Source: Mucilaginibacter auburnensis (lineage in GTDB: Bacteria > Bacteroidota > Bacteroidia > Sphingobacteriales > Sphingobacteriaceae). Taken from it: DNA of 64,000 bases. Location of the stretch: NCBI RefSeq assembly GCF_002797815.1, contig NZ_PGFJ01000002.1, forward strand, positions 248,001-312,000, read 5' to 3'. A program made the translations under genes and the position numbers. Below the pieces are notes generated by a model. That model searched no databases. It saw nothing but the letters and a program-made list of their open reading frames with translations, and had not been told where the DNA came from. Every line of letters begins with the position of its first letter. The stretch's first letter is position 1. Below, piece after piece: positions 55,500-64,000 of the stretch.

Positions 55500-56480
55500 A
55501 TGTTTTTTTCCGTAATCATTCCCCTATATAACCGCCCGCAGGAGATAAAAGAACTGCTGGAAACCCTAACCCTGCAAACCTATAAGCAGTTTGAGGTTCT
55601 GGTTATTGAAGACGGCTCAAAACTTGACGCAAGCGATATAGTTAATAGCTTTAAAGACCAACTTGATCTGCACTATTATGTAAAAGAAAATGCCGGACAA
55701 GGCTTTGCCCGCAACTTTGCGTTTGAGCGTGCCAAAGGAGATTACTTCGTAATATTCGATTCGGATTGTTTGATACCTGCCAATTACTTTGAAATTGTAA
55801 ATAACTCGCTTACAATTAACTGGCTGGATGCTTACGGCGGTCCGGATGCAGCGCATGAAAGCTTTACCCCTACGCAAAAAGCTATCAGCTATGCCATGAC
55901 CTCACCATTCACTACAGGTGGCATACGTGGCAATAAAAAGGCTATTGGCGGGCAGTTCCATCCACGTAGTTTTAACATGGGTATATCCAGGGCGGCCTGG
56001 CAAAAAGCAGGTGGTTTTAAAATAACCCGCCTGGGTGAAGATATTGAGTACAGCATTCGTATACACTCATTGGGTTTTAAAATAGGTTTAATACCAGAAG
56101 CTAAGGTTTACCATAAACGCCGCACTAATCTGTTACAGTTTTACAAGCAAATTCATTTTTTTGGAAGGGCTCGTGTTAACATATCCCTTTTCTTTCCTGA
56201 AACACTAAAAGCCGTTCATTTTTTCCCTGCCGCCTTTACCGTCAGCATTCTTTTTTTAATAGTTTTTAATATCTTCCATTTGCAAATAGCATTTATTGGG
56301 AATATAATAGCACTGTTCATCGTTTTGTTAATATTTTTTCACGCTTGGTGGAAAAACAAATCACTAAAAATTGCACTTTTGAGTGTGATAGCCGCCTTTA
56401 TCCAACTAACCGCATATGGCTTAGGTTTTATGCAGGATTTTTGGAAACGTATAGTGCTAAAAAAACAAATATCTGCTTAA
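55500..56480 (+). CDS. family 2 glycosyltransferase
   Basis: 326 residues. SVIIPLYNRPQEIKELLETL, IEDGSK, FDSDCLIP (DXD), ending in two or three hydrophobic segments near 236-308. No dolichol-type motif, so it likely adds sugars to an envelope polymer. Three bp before the next gene. Operon partner of the preceding glycosyltransferase. Confidence 0.92.
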   Translation: MFFSVIIPLYNRPQEIKELLETLTLQTYKQFEVLVIEDGSKLDASDIVNSFKDQLDLHYYVKENAGQGFARNFAFERAKGDYFVIFDSDCLIPANYFEIVNNSLTINWLDAYGGPDAAHESFTPTQKAISYAMTSPFTTGGIRGNKKAIGGQFHPRSFNMGISRAAWQKAGGFKITRLGEDIEYSIRIHSLGFKIGLIPEAKVYHKRRTNLLQFYKQIHFFGRARVNISLFFPETLKAVHFFPAAFTVSILFLIVFNIFHLQIAFIGNIIALFIVLLIFFHAWWKNKSLKIALLSVIAAFIQLTAYGLGFMQDFWKRIVLKKQISA

Positions 56481-56483
56481 TAT

Positions 56484-57254
56484 ATGTACCACCCGTTTTC
56501 TGTTTCAGAAACTATTAAAACATCATGGAATGTACTAAAGGGCAACTTTGCCATATTAGCAATATACTCCATAGTATCTTTAGTGGTTATAGGGTTTACC
56601 GAATTCATTAACTCATTTGTTTTATTGGATGATTCAATAGGTTATCAATTAGTAGTACTATTTATCCAAATGCTGGTACAGTCCTACCTTGCTTTAAGCT
56701 TTTATAAGCTGATTTTGACCTTGATGGACAAGCAATACTATGAATTTGAATTTAGAGAGATATGGCCTTCATTCCGCATGGCCTTCAGGTTTATTATTAT
56801 TGGCTTATCATATTCTCTGCTTATTGGTACTTGTTGGTTTATAAACCTCATGCTACAGGAGTGGCCTGTAATACAGTTGACAGTGAGATTTTTAGAGATA
56901 GTTGGGATAGGTTACTTACTGATACGCTCTATATTTTGCGTGTGTTTTGTGGTAGACGAAGATTCGCATGCGTATGAAGCCCTCTTGCAAAGCTTCCTGA
57001 TAACCAAGGACAACATCTTTAAAACATTGAGTATCGTGTTGATCATATTAGGCTTCATGGTGGGTACGCTGCTGATCATATTAACTTTTATTGGTTTTCT
57101 GCAGCGTGAGGAGGATAGCTTTCTATTCAGACTGGCTTTCTATTTTTGGTTTGTTATAGCTTTCCCTACCGTTCAGGTTTTAGTAATGGTAACCTACCGC
57201 AAACTGGTATACGCGCATCAGGATATTGATGACGACTACTCAGAAACTAATTAA
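56484..57254 (+). CDS. multi-span membrane protein
   Basis: 256 residues with about six hydrophobic spans (27-41, 54-75, 94-113, 118-136, 174-195, 213-231). Acid tail YAHQDIDDDYSETN. No motif I recognise. It lies 3 bp after the glycosyltransferase and 5 bp before the GH3 gene, so it is fully within the operon. Confidence 0.72.
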   Translation: MYHPFSVSETIKTSWNVLKGNFAILAIYSIVSLVVIGFTEFINSFVLLDDSIGYQLVVLFIQMLVQSYLALSFYKLILTLMDKQYYEFEFREIWPSFRMAFRFIIIGLSYSLLIGTCWFINLMLQEWPVIQLTVRFLEIVGIGYLLIRSIFCVCFVVDEDSHAYEALLQSFLITKDNIFKTLSIVLIILGFMVGTLLIILTFIGFLQREEDSFLFRLAFYFWFVIAFPTVQVLVMVTYRKLVYAHQDIDDDYSETN

Positions 57255-57259
57255 TAATT

Positions 57260-58762
57260 ATGGGTTTGAAAGCCACCTTAAGCAAAGTATTTGCAGCGTG
57301 GGTAAACCGCGATATCAATAAATTACGGGCAAACGCCGTATGGCTCCAACAAAAAACCTTGCTACAACTCGTTAACCAGGCAAAAAACACAGCGTTTGGT
57401 CGGGATCATCATTTTGATCAAATAAAAACTTACGATGACTTTAAACGCCTGATACCTATTCGTGACTATGAGGAGTTAAGCGCTTATATAAAGCGCGTAA
57501 TTGATGGCGAAGAAAATGTGCTATGGCCCGGCAAGCCCGCTTATTTAACCAAAACATCGGGTACTACATCCGGTGTAAAGTACATTCCTATTAGTAAGGA
57601 AAGTATGCCCGAGCATATTAAGGCCGCACGCAATGCCCTGCTTAGCTATATTCACGAGACCGGTAAGGCTGATTTTGTTGATGGCAAAATGATATTTCTA
57701 CAGGGCAGCCCCGAACTGGCTGAAAAAGCGGGGATTCCTACCGGACGCCTTTCGGGCATAGTTGCGCACCATGTTCCCGGTTATCTGCAAAAAAACAGAC
57801 TACCCAGCTATGAAGTAAACTGCATTGACGATTGGGAGCAGAAGGTTGACGCCATTGTTGCCGAAACACTAAAAGCGGATATGAGGCTAATATCCGGCAT
57901 CCCGCCCTGGTGTCAGATGTATTTCGACCGGCTTTCTGCTGCATCAGGCGGTAAAAAGATAAAAGACATCTTCCCCAATTTTAAACTTTATGTTTATGGC
58001 GGTGTGAACTTTGAGCCTTATCGTGCGCGTATTGAGGAAAGCATTGGCTTCGCCATAGACACAATTGAGACCTACCCTGCTTCTGAGGGATTTATCGCTT
58101 TCCAGGATTCGCAAAAAGAAAAGGGATTGTTATTGTTGGCCGACTCGGGTATCTTCTATGAGTTCATCCCCTCAGATGAATACTTTAATGATAACCCTAC
58201 CCGAATAAGTCTTGAAGATGTTGAACTGAATAAAAATTACGCGTTGATAATGAATACCAATGCAGGTTTATGGGGCTACAGCATTGGCGATACGGTAAAG
58301 TTTGTGTCGAAAAATCCTTATAAAATTGTAGTAAGCGGCCGTATAAAACATTATATATCAGCGTTTGGTGAGCATGTTATTGGCGAAGAAGTTGAACAGG
58401 CTTTATTAGGCGTGGCCAACCAGGAGGGAATTGATATTGTAGAATTTACGGTGGCTCCTCAGGTAAATCCGGCAAAGGGTGAGCTCCCCTATCACGAATG
58501 GTTTGTTGAGTTTGGTACAGCGCCAATCAACATGGCTGATTTTGCTGCTAAAGTTGATAAAGCCCTACAGGTAAAAAATATTTATTATTTTGACCTGATT
58601 GATGGTAATATTTTGCAACCTTTGATAATAAGAAGCCTAAACAAGGATGCTTTTATTAATTTTATGCGCTCGCAGGGAAAACTGGGAGGGCAAAATAAAG
58701 TTCCTCGTTTATCAAACGACAGAAAGATAGCGGACGGCCTTCAGGAATACATTAACGCTTAA
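57260..58762 (+). CDS. GH3 auxin-responsive promoter family protein
   Basis: 500 residues. Adenylate-forming motifs are visible: KTSGTTSGVKYIPIS near 93-107 (ATP loop), ETYPASEGFIAFQ near 270-283 and GYSIGDTVKF near 340. The acyl-adenylate/firefly-luciferase fold of plant GH3 enzymes joins acyl acids to amino acids. The bacterial function is unknown. It is set between a membrane gene and dxr, 26 bp before dxr, in what looks like an envelope/isoprenoid operon. Confidence 0.92.
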   Translation: MGLKATLSKVFAAWVNRDINKLRANAVWLQQKTLLQLVNQAKNTAFGRDHHFDQIKTYDDFKRLIPIRDYEELSAYIKRVIDGEENVLWPGKPAYLTKTSGTTSGVKYIPISKESMPEHIKAARNALLSYIHETGKADFVDGKMIFLQGSPELAEKAGIPTGRLSGIVAHHVPGYLQKNRLPSYEVNCIDDWEQKVDAIVAETLKADMRLISGIPPWCQMYFDRLSAASGGKKIKDIFPNFKLYVYGGVNFEPYRARIEESIGFAIDTIETYPASEGFIAFQDSQKEKGLLLLADSGIFYEFIPSDEYFNDNPTRISLEDVELNKNYALIMNTNAGLWGYSIGDTVKFVSKNPYKIVVSGRIKHYISAFGEHVIGEEVEQALLGVANQEGIDIVEFTVAPQVNPAKGELPYHEWFVEFGTAPINMADFAAKVDKALQVKNIYYFDLIDGNILQPLIIRSLNKDAFINFMRSQGKLGGQNKVPRLSNDRKIADGLQEYINA

Positions 58763-58788
58763 TTTAAAACCATTACAATTATAAAATT

Positions 58789-59994
58789 GTGATAGGTGAA
58801 TATATAACATTGAATAACCCTAAAAATATAGCCATTCTTGGCTCAACAGGCAGCATAGGTACACAAGCCTTGGAAGTGATAGCGGAAAACCCATCGCTTT
58901 TTAAGGCATTTTTGATCACAGCCAACAGCAATGCCTATTTACTTATACAGCAGGCCTTACAATTCAAACCGCAGCATGTTGTTATTTGCGACGAAAGTAA
59001 ATACGCCGAAGTAAAACAAGCCCTTGCTCATACTGATACGCAGGTATCAGCCGGGATCAATGCCATTATTGAAGCGGTTACTCACCCGGAAATAGACATT
59101 GTGTTAACAGCCATGGTTGGTTTTGCAGGCTTGCAGCCCACCATAGCTGCAATAAAGGCGGTTAAAACCATCGCGTTAGCCAATAAAGAAACCCTTGTTG
59201 TGGCAGGTGAACTAATTACAGACCTGGCTAAAAAACACAACGTTAAAATTTTACCGGTTGATTCTGAGCATTCTGCCATTTACCAGTGTTTAGTTGGCGA
59301 AGAATACAACAAAATTGAAAAACTCATCCTCACCGCTTCAGGAGGGCCATTCAGAGGCAGGGATGCAGCTTATTTGGCCGACGTAACCCGCGAGCACGCA
59401 CTAAAACACCCTAATTGGGTGATGGGTGCCAAAATAACCATTGATTCGGCTACTTTGATGAACAAGGGCTTAGAGGTTATTGAGGCAAAGTGGCTGTTTG
59501 ATGTAAGTAACGAACAAATAGATGTGATCGTTCATCCGCAATCTATCATTCACTCCATGGTTCAGTTTCAGGATGGTTCAATAAAGGCACAAATGGGCTT
59601 GCCTGATATGAAATTGCCTATTCAATATGCACTGGCTTACCCGGAGCGCTTACAAAATAATTTTAAGCGTTTTGATTTTACTGACTACCACAACCTGAGC
59701 TTTGAAAAGCCTGATACTACAACGTTCAGAAACCTTGCTTTAGCTTTTGAGGCATTGGATAAAGGTGGTAATATGCCCTGTGTTATCAACGCCGCCAATG
59801 AGGTTGCCGTAGCTGCTTTTTTAACTGATGGTGTGGGCTTTTTGCAAATAAGCGAGGTTATTGAAAACTGCATGAAACATATTGCTTATGTGGAGCGTCC
59901 AACACTGGATGATTATTTGAATACTGACAGAGAAACACGCATATTTGCGCAAAATATAATACAAGCCGGCAGCGTTAAAGGTGCTGCAATTTGA
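58789..59994 (+). CDS. dxr: 1-deoxy-D-xylulose 5-phosphate reductoisomerase
   Basis: 401 residues, cytoplasmic, MEP pathway: converts DXP to MEP with NADPH. Seen: GSTGSIGTQALEVI (NADPH loop), PVDSEHSAIYQCL and LTASGGPFRG (catalytic), GAKITIDSATLMNKGLEVIE, HPQSIIHSMVQF. The start is GTG 58789 (MIGEYITLNN); TTG 58810 (MNNPKNIAILGSTGSIG) is also possible; no ATG lies nearby. Supplies isoprenoid (undecaprenyl) precursors in the operon. Confidence 0.96.
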   Translation: MIGEYITLNNPKNIAILGSTGSIGTQALEVIAENPSLFKAFLITANSNAYLLIQQALQFKPQHVVICDESKYAEVKQALAHTDTQVSAGINAIIEAVTHPEIDIVLTAMVGFAGLQPTIAAIKAVKTIALANKETLVVAGELITDLAKKHNVKILPVDSEHSAIYQCLVGEEYNKIEKLILTASGGPFRGRDAAYLADVTREHALKHPNWVMGAKITIDSATLMNKGLEVIEAKWLFDVSNEQIDVIVHPQSIIHSMVQFQDGSIKAQMGLPDMKLPIQYALAYPERLQNNFKRFDFTDYHNLSFEKPDTTTFRNLALAFEALDKGGNMPCVINAANEVAVAAFLTDGVGFLQISEVIENCMKHIAYVERPTLDDYLNTDRETRIFAQNIIQAGSVKGAAI

Positions 59995-60007
59995 TATAAA
60001 ATAATAT

Positions 60008-61348
60008 ATGGGTATAGTAATAATGGTTGGCCAACTTATACTGGGATTATCTATCCTGGTTATTCTACACGAGTTGGGCCACTTTTTAGCCGCACGGGCT
60101 TTCGGTATCAGGGTTGAAAAATTCTACCTGTTTTTTGATGCCTGGAACTTCAGCTTATTTAAATTTACTTATAAAGACGTTGAGTATGGTATTGGCTGGC
60201 TGCCTTTAGGTGGTTATGTTAAAATTTCGGGAATGATAGATGAGTCTATGGATACCGAACAAATGGCCGGTCCGCCGCAGCCATGGGAGTTCCGCTCAAA
60301 ACCGGCGTGGCAGCGCCTTATTGTAATGATGGGCGGTATTATTGTGAATGTAATACTGGGCATATTCATTTTTTGGATGCTTACCGCCAGATACGGCGAG
60401 ACCTATGTTCCTACAGCCAACATAGAACACGGCATTGTTCCGGGTGTAATTGGCAAAAAAATGGGCCTGCAGGCAGGCGACAGGATCATTGCCGTGAACG
60501 GGCAAGAGGTTGATCGTTTTAGCGATTTACGTAGTACAAAAGTATTATTAGATCACACCGTATTAACTATTAAGCGTGGCGACAAAACGCTTGAAGTTAC
60601 AGTTCCTTCAAACATTATAAATGACCTGGCAGATTACGGTCAGGACGGCTTAGAACAATTTATAAGTAGTTTACCACGCAGCACCTTTACAGTTGGCGAG
60701 ATACAGCCCAATACAGGCGCCGCAAGTGCAGGTTTATTAAAAGGCGATAGCATAGTAAGCATAAACAATAAGCCGGTATTATTTTACGATCAGCTGGTAA
60801 GTGAATTAAAAGCTAATAAAAGTAAAACTGTTGATGTTGGAGTATGGCGAGCAGATTCAACCAAACACCTTACAGCAAAAGTTAGCCCAACCGGTACACT
60901 TGGTTTCCGTGCTGATTTTAATCTTCCTAAACAAGTTACCGTAGATTACGGCGTGGTTGGTTCATTACCTGTTGGCGCTGAAAGAGCCTGGGGCACTTTT
61001 ATTGACAACATTAAAGGTCTGTCAAAAGTATTTAAAGGCGATGTTGAATTGGGTAAAGCTGTTGGTGGTCCTGTGGCTATAGCAACCATGTTTGGTACAG
61101 AGCTTAACTGGATACACTTCTGGACCATGGTAGGCTTCTTATCGATGGTGCTTGCCTTTACCAATCTTTTACCAATACCGGCGCTTGATGGCGGCCATGC
61201 GGTGTTCCTGATCATTGAGATGGTAAAAGGCAAACCACTAAGCGATAAGTTTTTAGAGCGGGCTCAGGTGGTTGGCTTTGTATTGCTGATAACCCTGATG
61301 GTATTTGTATTTGGTAATGATATTATGAAACATGTTATTAATAAATAA
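60008..61348 (+). CDS. rseP: site-2 protease RseP
   Basis: 446 residues, inner membrane. HELGH with His21, Glu22 and His25, GGYVKISGM, two PDZ domains (about 140-205 and 215-290), the LDGG motif in LPIPALDGGHAVF, and a final membrane span. It cleaves membrane-bound anti-sigma factors, for example FecR-type or RseA-type, and signal peptides. Co-transcribed with dxr 13 bp upstream, as in many bacteria, though usually without GH3. Confidence 0.95.
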   Translation: MGIVIMVGQLILGLSILVILHELGHFLAARAFGIRVEKFYLFFDAWNFSLFKFTYKDVEYGIGWLPLGGYVKISGMIDESMDTEQMAGPPQPWEFRSKPAWQRLIVMMGGIIVNVILGIFIFWMLTARYGETYVPTANIEHGIVPGVIGKKMGLQAGDRIIAVNGQEVDRFSDLRSTKVLLDHTVLTIKRGDKTLEVTVPSNIINDLADYGQDGLEQFISSLPRSTFTVGEIQPNTGAASAGLLKGDSIVSINNKPVLFYDQLVSELKANKSKTVDVGVWRADSTKHLTAKVSPTGTLGFRADFNLPKQVTVDYGVVGSLPVGAERAWGTFIDNIKGLSKVFKGDVELGKAVGGPVAIATMFGTELNWIHFWTMVGFLSMVLAFTNLLPIPALDGGHAVFLIIEMVKGKPLSDKFLERAQVVGFVLLITLMVFVFGNDIMKHVINK

Positions 61349-61370
61349 CAGCGTTACACATATTAATAAA

Positions 61371-61412
61371 ACAAAGCGGCCTCCTGGAAAAACCAGGAGG
61401 CCGCTTTGTTTT
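61371..61412. terminator. strong intrinsic terminator after rseP
   Basis: Perfect 17-bp stem ACAAAGCGGCCTCCTGG / CCAGGAGGCCGCTTTGT with a 5-A loop and TTTT. Closes the envelope operon. Confidence 0.92.
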
Positions 61413-61531
61413 AACTGAGATCTGCATTAAACTACAGTACTGAATATCACTTCGCGCCTAAAGGTGTGTGCGTTTACAGCACCGCAAGTAACGCTACATA
61501 GGCTAAAATTTACGGGAAAATTAAAATTAGC

Positions 61532-61637
61532 CGTTTCACCCGTTTCATTTTCGTTTCACTAAAAATCTGCAATTTATTGATTACCAAATTTTTATAAAAA
61601 ATATCGTTTCACATCGTCTCATATGCTCGGTGAAACG
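61532..61637. promoter_or_regulatory. cluster of CGTTTCAC repeats
   Basis: CGTTTCAC at 61532-61539, CGTTTCAT at 61541-61548, CGTTTCAC at 61552-61559 and 61605-61612, CGTCTCAT at 61615-61622, and GTGAAACG (inverted) at 61630-61637. Spacing is about one helical turn. Between rseP and the DUF4199 gene end, 61413-61691 otherwise holds no gene. Function unknown. Confidence 0.65.
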
Positions 61638-61691
61638 GTACGACATGTTTAGCTATAGCTATGAGCTAACAATTAAAGAGCTTTCTGTAGA

Positions 61692-62237
61692 TTATTCCGG
61701 ATCTACGGCGGTATCTAACGGAGAGCGTTCTTTTTTAAAGATAGCAGCGCCAATTAATGACAATAATGCACCAACTATAGTATACATTAATGCCGAGAAA
61801 AACCCACCAGCCCAAGGTCCAATTTTGTTTGCAATACCCATAGAACGTTCAATTTCAGCGTCTGACATACCTCTTGCTTCCATTTGGGCACGAGATGCCT
61901 CCAGTGATTTCTCTAAAACCTCAGGACTCAAAATCCACAAATAGATTGCTATGAATACGCCTAAAAGCAGGCCGGTAAATACAGAGTAACGGAAGCCGGT
62001 TGAGAACCCGGTTCCAAAAGTCATGTATCCACCACCTGTGGTATCTCTAAACTCCTTTTGAGCCAAAAAGAGGAATATGATAAAAGGCAAAAACGATAAA
62101 TACTTAATCGGCGATTGCTGATCAAGGTTCATAAATTCGAAAACGTAAGTTAGCACAATATTGGTAAGAGTGCTTATTAAGGCCCACTTTGTGGCTACCT
62201 TGGTAGGATTAGGGGTGACAGCAGCTTGGTTTTCCAT
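61692..62237 (-). CDS. DUF4199 domain membrane protein
   Basis: 181 residues with about four spans (17-36, 45-60, 75-104, 148-168). GGGYMTFGTGFSTGFRYSVF and EASRAQMEARGMSDAEIERS (loop) match DUF4199, a Bacteroidota family of unknown function. Last gene of a minus-strand run after the acidic protein. Confidence 0.88.
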   Translation of the reverse strand: MENQAAVTPNPTKVATKWALISTLTNIVLTYVFEFMNLDQQSPIKYLSFLPFIIFLFLAQKEFRDTTGGGYMTFGTGFSTGFRYSVFTGLLLGVFIAIYLWILSPEVLEKSLEASRAQMEARGMSDAEIERSMGIANKIGPWAGGFFSALMYTIVGALLSLIGAAIFKKERSPLDTAVDPE

Positions 62238-62255
62238 TTTATATTATTTTAAGGT

Positions 62256-62924
62256 TTAAATAAACGATTGTAGGACAGCAATTACCGGCATGGTAAATTC
62301 TTTATCACTTGCGTTTGCCGCTATCTCCTGCTTCTCTTTTTCGCCGGCATCAGGGTTTTGAAAAAAGCACATCATCGGGTAAAATATCTCTTTCAATTCT
62401 GAATCATCTGATACCTTTTCAGCCACCTTTGCAATTTCAACTACCGGACTTTCCATTAATATCTGGTTAGATATTACAGGCTCGTAAATACGGTACTCGT
62501 CCTGAAACTCGTCTTCGTCAACCAGTAAGAACTCTTTTAGATAGTCTTCCAGTTCGGGTTCGATGTCCTCGTCGGCGCATTCATTCAAATACAACAACAA
62601 GTTAAGCATTTCTGTACCCCTGTCAAGCGTCTCTTCTTCGATATCTTCCCATTCTTTACTATCAAGGTAATCTTCTTCCAGCTTTTTAACGTCGGCGCTA
62701 AAAAAGTTCACCATTAGCAGGTCAAACAATATTTCACGCAAACCTTCCAGTTCAGGGTTATCATCAACAGTTTTATCCAGGGCATCAACTTTACTCAAAA
62801 AGTCCACTTCTAATGAAAAAACTTCTTCTAATTGTTTGGTGAGCTCAGCAGCGTCTGAATTGCTATATTCAGATAAGGCTGCCATAGCTGCCTTAATACC
62901 ATTCTTTACTTTAGGATCTATCAT
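62256..62924 (-). CDS. acidic cytoplasmic protein of unknown function
   Basis: 222 residues from ATG 62924 (MIDPKVKNGIKAAMAALSEY), 5 nt after the dihydroorotase stop; a TTG start at 62945 overlaps that gene. Very acidic, all-helical with leucine-rich periods (LLYLNECADEDIEPELEDYL, FLLVDEDEFQDEY). No family recognised. Middle gene of the run. Confidence 0.65.
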   Translation of the reverse strand: MIDPKVKNGIKAAMAALSEYSNSDAAELTKQLEEVFSLEVDFLSKVDALDKTVDDNPELEGLREILFDLLMVNFFSADVKKLEEDYLDSKEWEDIEEETLDRGTEMLNLLLYLNECADEDIEPELEDYLKEFLLVDEDEFQDEYRIYEPVISNQILMESPVVEIAKVAEKVSDDSELKEIFYPMMCFFQNPDAGEKEKQEIAANASDKEFTMPVIAVLQSFI

Positions 62925-62928
62925 CTCT

Positions 62929-64000
62929 TTAAATATCAGATACAATTGATTGGTTATTATTACAAGTTAGCAAAACTTTACCTGTTAAAGTTTTACCTAA
63001 ATAAGGTGAGTTGGCTGATTTAGATAGGTTATTCTGCCTGTTATACTGCCACTCGACAGCGGTATCCACCACCACCAGATTGGCAACTGAACCTTCGGCG
63101 ATTGTAGCAGCATCAACATTTAATATATCACGTGGATTGATTGCCATTTTTTGAACTATCGTCTGTAATGATAGTCCTGCCTGCAATGCCAAAGAAAAAG
63201 CAGTTTGTAGCGCGATCATGCCATATTCTGCCACTTCAAATTCTACGTCTTTAAATTCTATTTCATGCGGGGTGTGTTGCGTTATTATTGCATCAATAGT
63301 TCCGTCGTTTAAACCCGCTATAAGCGCGTCAACATCATTTTGGGTACGTAGCGGTGGTTTTACCTTATAAAGACTATCAAAGCCCATTAACGCGCTATCA
63401 GTAAGCACCAGGTGATGAACTGCCACATCACAGCTTACCTGTATGCCTTTTTTCTTGGCCTCCCTAATTAGCTCAACCGAGCGTTTTGTTGATATGGTGC
63501 TAAAGTGTATTTTGGAATCAGTGTATTCAGCCAGGTAAAGATCTCTCGCAACTATCAGCTCCTCGGCAAGTGCCGGGATTCCTTTCATGCCTAAAAGCGT
63601 ACTTACTTCGCCTTCGTTAACTTTTGCTTTTCCGGCAATAGCAGGGTCTTCCGGGTAAGAGAATACAAGGGCACTAAAACCTTTGGTGTACAACAGCGCG
63701 CGTTCCATTAGTCCGGCATCACTAACCGGGCGCGTGCCATCTGTAAAAGCTTTGGCGCCGCTCAGGTACATATCGTACATTTCGGCGAGGTCTTTACCCT
63801 CGCGTTTATGCGATATAGTTCCCAAAGGAAAAACATCAACCAGATTGGTCTTTGCCCGGTTAAACAGGTATTCCACCTCGGCCTTTGAGTGGACAGGCGG
63901 CTGCGTGTTAGGCATTAAAGCTAAACCTGTAAAGCCACCGGCTGCAGCGGCCTTTGTACCTGTTTGAAGTGTCTCCTTTGTTTCAAGGCCTAATTCGCCT
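62929..64000 (-). CDS. pyrC: dihydroorotase homologue, partial at right edge
   Basis: The frame is open to the window end, so the N-terminus with the HxH metal motif lies outside. Visible: GLETKETLQTGTKAAAAGGF and TGLALMPNTQPPV, AKAFTDGT where active enzymes have SDDG, SYPEDPAIA in place of the HCED loop, IHFSTIST with one His, and TQHTPHE near the end where active enzymes read TDHAPH. The catalytic Asp is Gln. It may be a non-catalytic PyrC-like partner. The enzyme otherwise closes carbamoyl-aspartate to dihydroorotate in pyrimidine synthesis. Confidence 0.85.
   Translation of the reverse strand, partial: GELGLETKETLQTGTKAAAAGGFTGLALMPNTQPPVHSKAEVEYLFNRAKTNLVDVFPLGTISHKREGKDLAEMYDMYLSGAKAFTDGTRPVSDAGLMERALLYTKGFSALVFSYPEDPAIAGKAKVNEGEVSTLLGMKGIPALAEELIVARDLYLAEYTDSKIHFSTISTKRSVELIREAKKKGIQVSCDVAVHHLVLTDSALMGFDSLYKVKPPLRTQNDVDALIAGLNDGTIDAIITQHTPHEIEFKDVEFEVAEYGMIALQTAFSLALQAGLSLQTIVQKMAINPRDILNVDAATIAEGSVANLVVVDTAVEWQYNRQNNLSKSANSPYLGKTLTGKVLLTCNNNQSIVSDI

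Noticed and set aside
1-64000. CRISPR arrays, rRNA operons, insertion sequences or retrons
   Set aside because: No regularly spaced repeats, no rRNA segments, no transposase and no reverse transcriptase frames were seen.

Overview
The window looks like a chromosome segment of a Bacteroidota member, most likely Sphingobacteriaceae (Mucilaginibacter/Pedobacter-like). Supporting signs are tandem SusC/SusD pairs run by an ECF sigma/FecR couple, a TonB receptor with an STN domain, a DUF2027-Smr protein, DUF4199, TAnnTTTG-type -7 promoter elements and a Bacteroidota-type conjugation coupling protein. The genus is inference; no rRNA is present.

Left chromosomal flank (1-18.4 kb): an ABC-ATPase/TolC pair, a DUF2027-Smr protein, a DUF1810 protein and a divergent polysaccharide-deacetylase-like protein face a minus-strand uptake locus. 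In transcription order the locus is ECF sigma, FecR, SusC (with STN), SusD, a second SusC, a second SusD and a SusE-like DUF1735 lipoprotein. No glycoside hydrolase is present, so the substrate is unknown.

Island (about 18.47-50.24 kb): a degraded integrative element sits at the 3' end of tRNA-Ser(GCU). Both ends carry a terminator hairpin followed about 21-25 nt later by GCGGTGAGG. The left hairpin is probably the original tRNA terminator, pushed 32 kb away by insertion. The integrase, a mobC coupling-protein gene fused to an ORF6N domain, an accessory gene, tetR, xth, alkB, an SRAP gene, an araC gene and a conjugative-element gene are all broken, mostly by one-base contractions of short homopolymers and by in-frame amber codons. 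Every large gene in the flanks is intact. Cargo that looks functional includes a rhomboid protease, a block of secreted/lipoprotein/membrane proteins of unknown function (20.3-30.2 kb), MsrA, two sensor kinases (one with two kinase cores), a Crp/Fnr regulator with a perfect FNR-like box beside an SDR/NTF2 operon, AraC-aldo/keto reductase, a PIF1-like helicase module opposite DNA-repair genes, and HxlR-SDR.

Right flank (50.2-64 kb): tRNA-Ser, a PgpH-like HD phosphohydrolase, an SPFH/RHH operon with a promoter-embedded palindrome, and an envelope/isoprenoid operon (two glycosyltransferases, a membrane protein, a GH3-family protein, dxr, rseP) closed by a 17-bp-stem terminator. Beyond it lie a 343-nt gap with repeated CGTTTCAC motifs and a minus-strand group (dihydroorotase homologue, acidic protein, DUF4199). 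The dihydroorotase homologue runs off the right edge and has lost its catalytic Asp.
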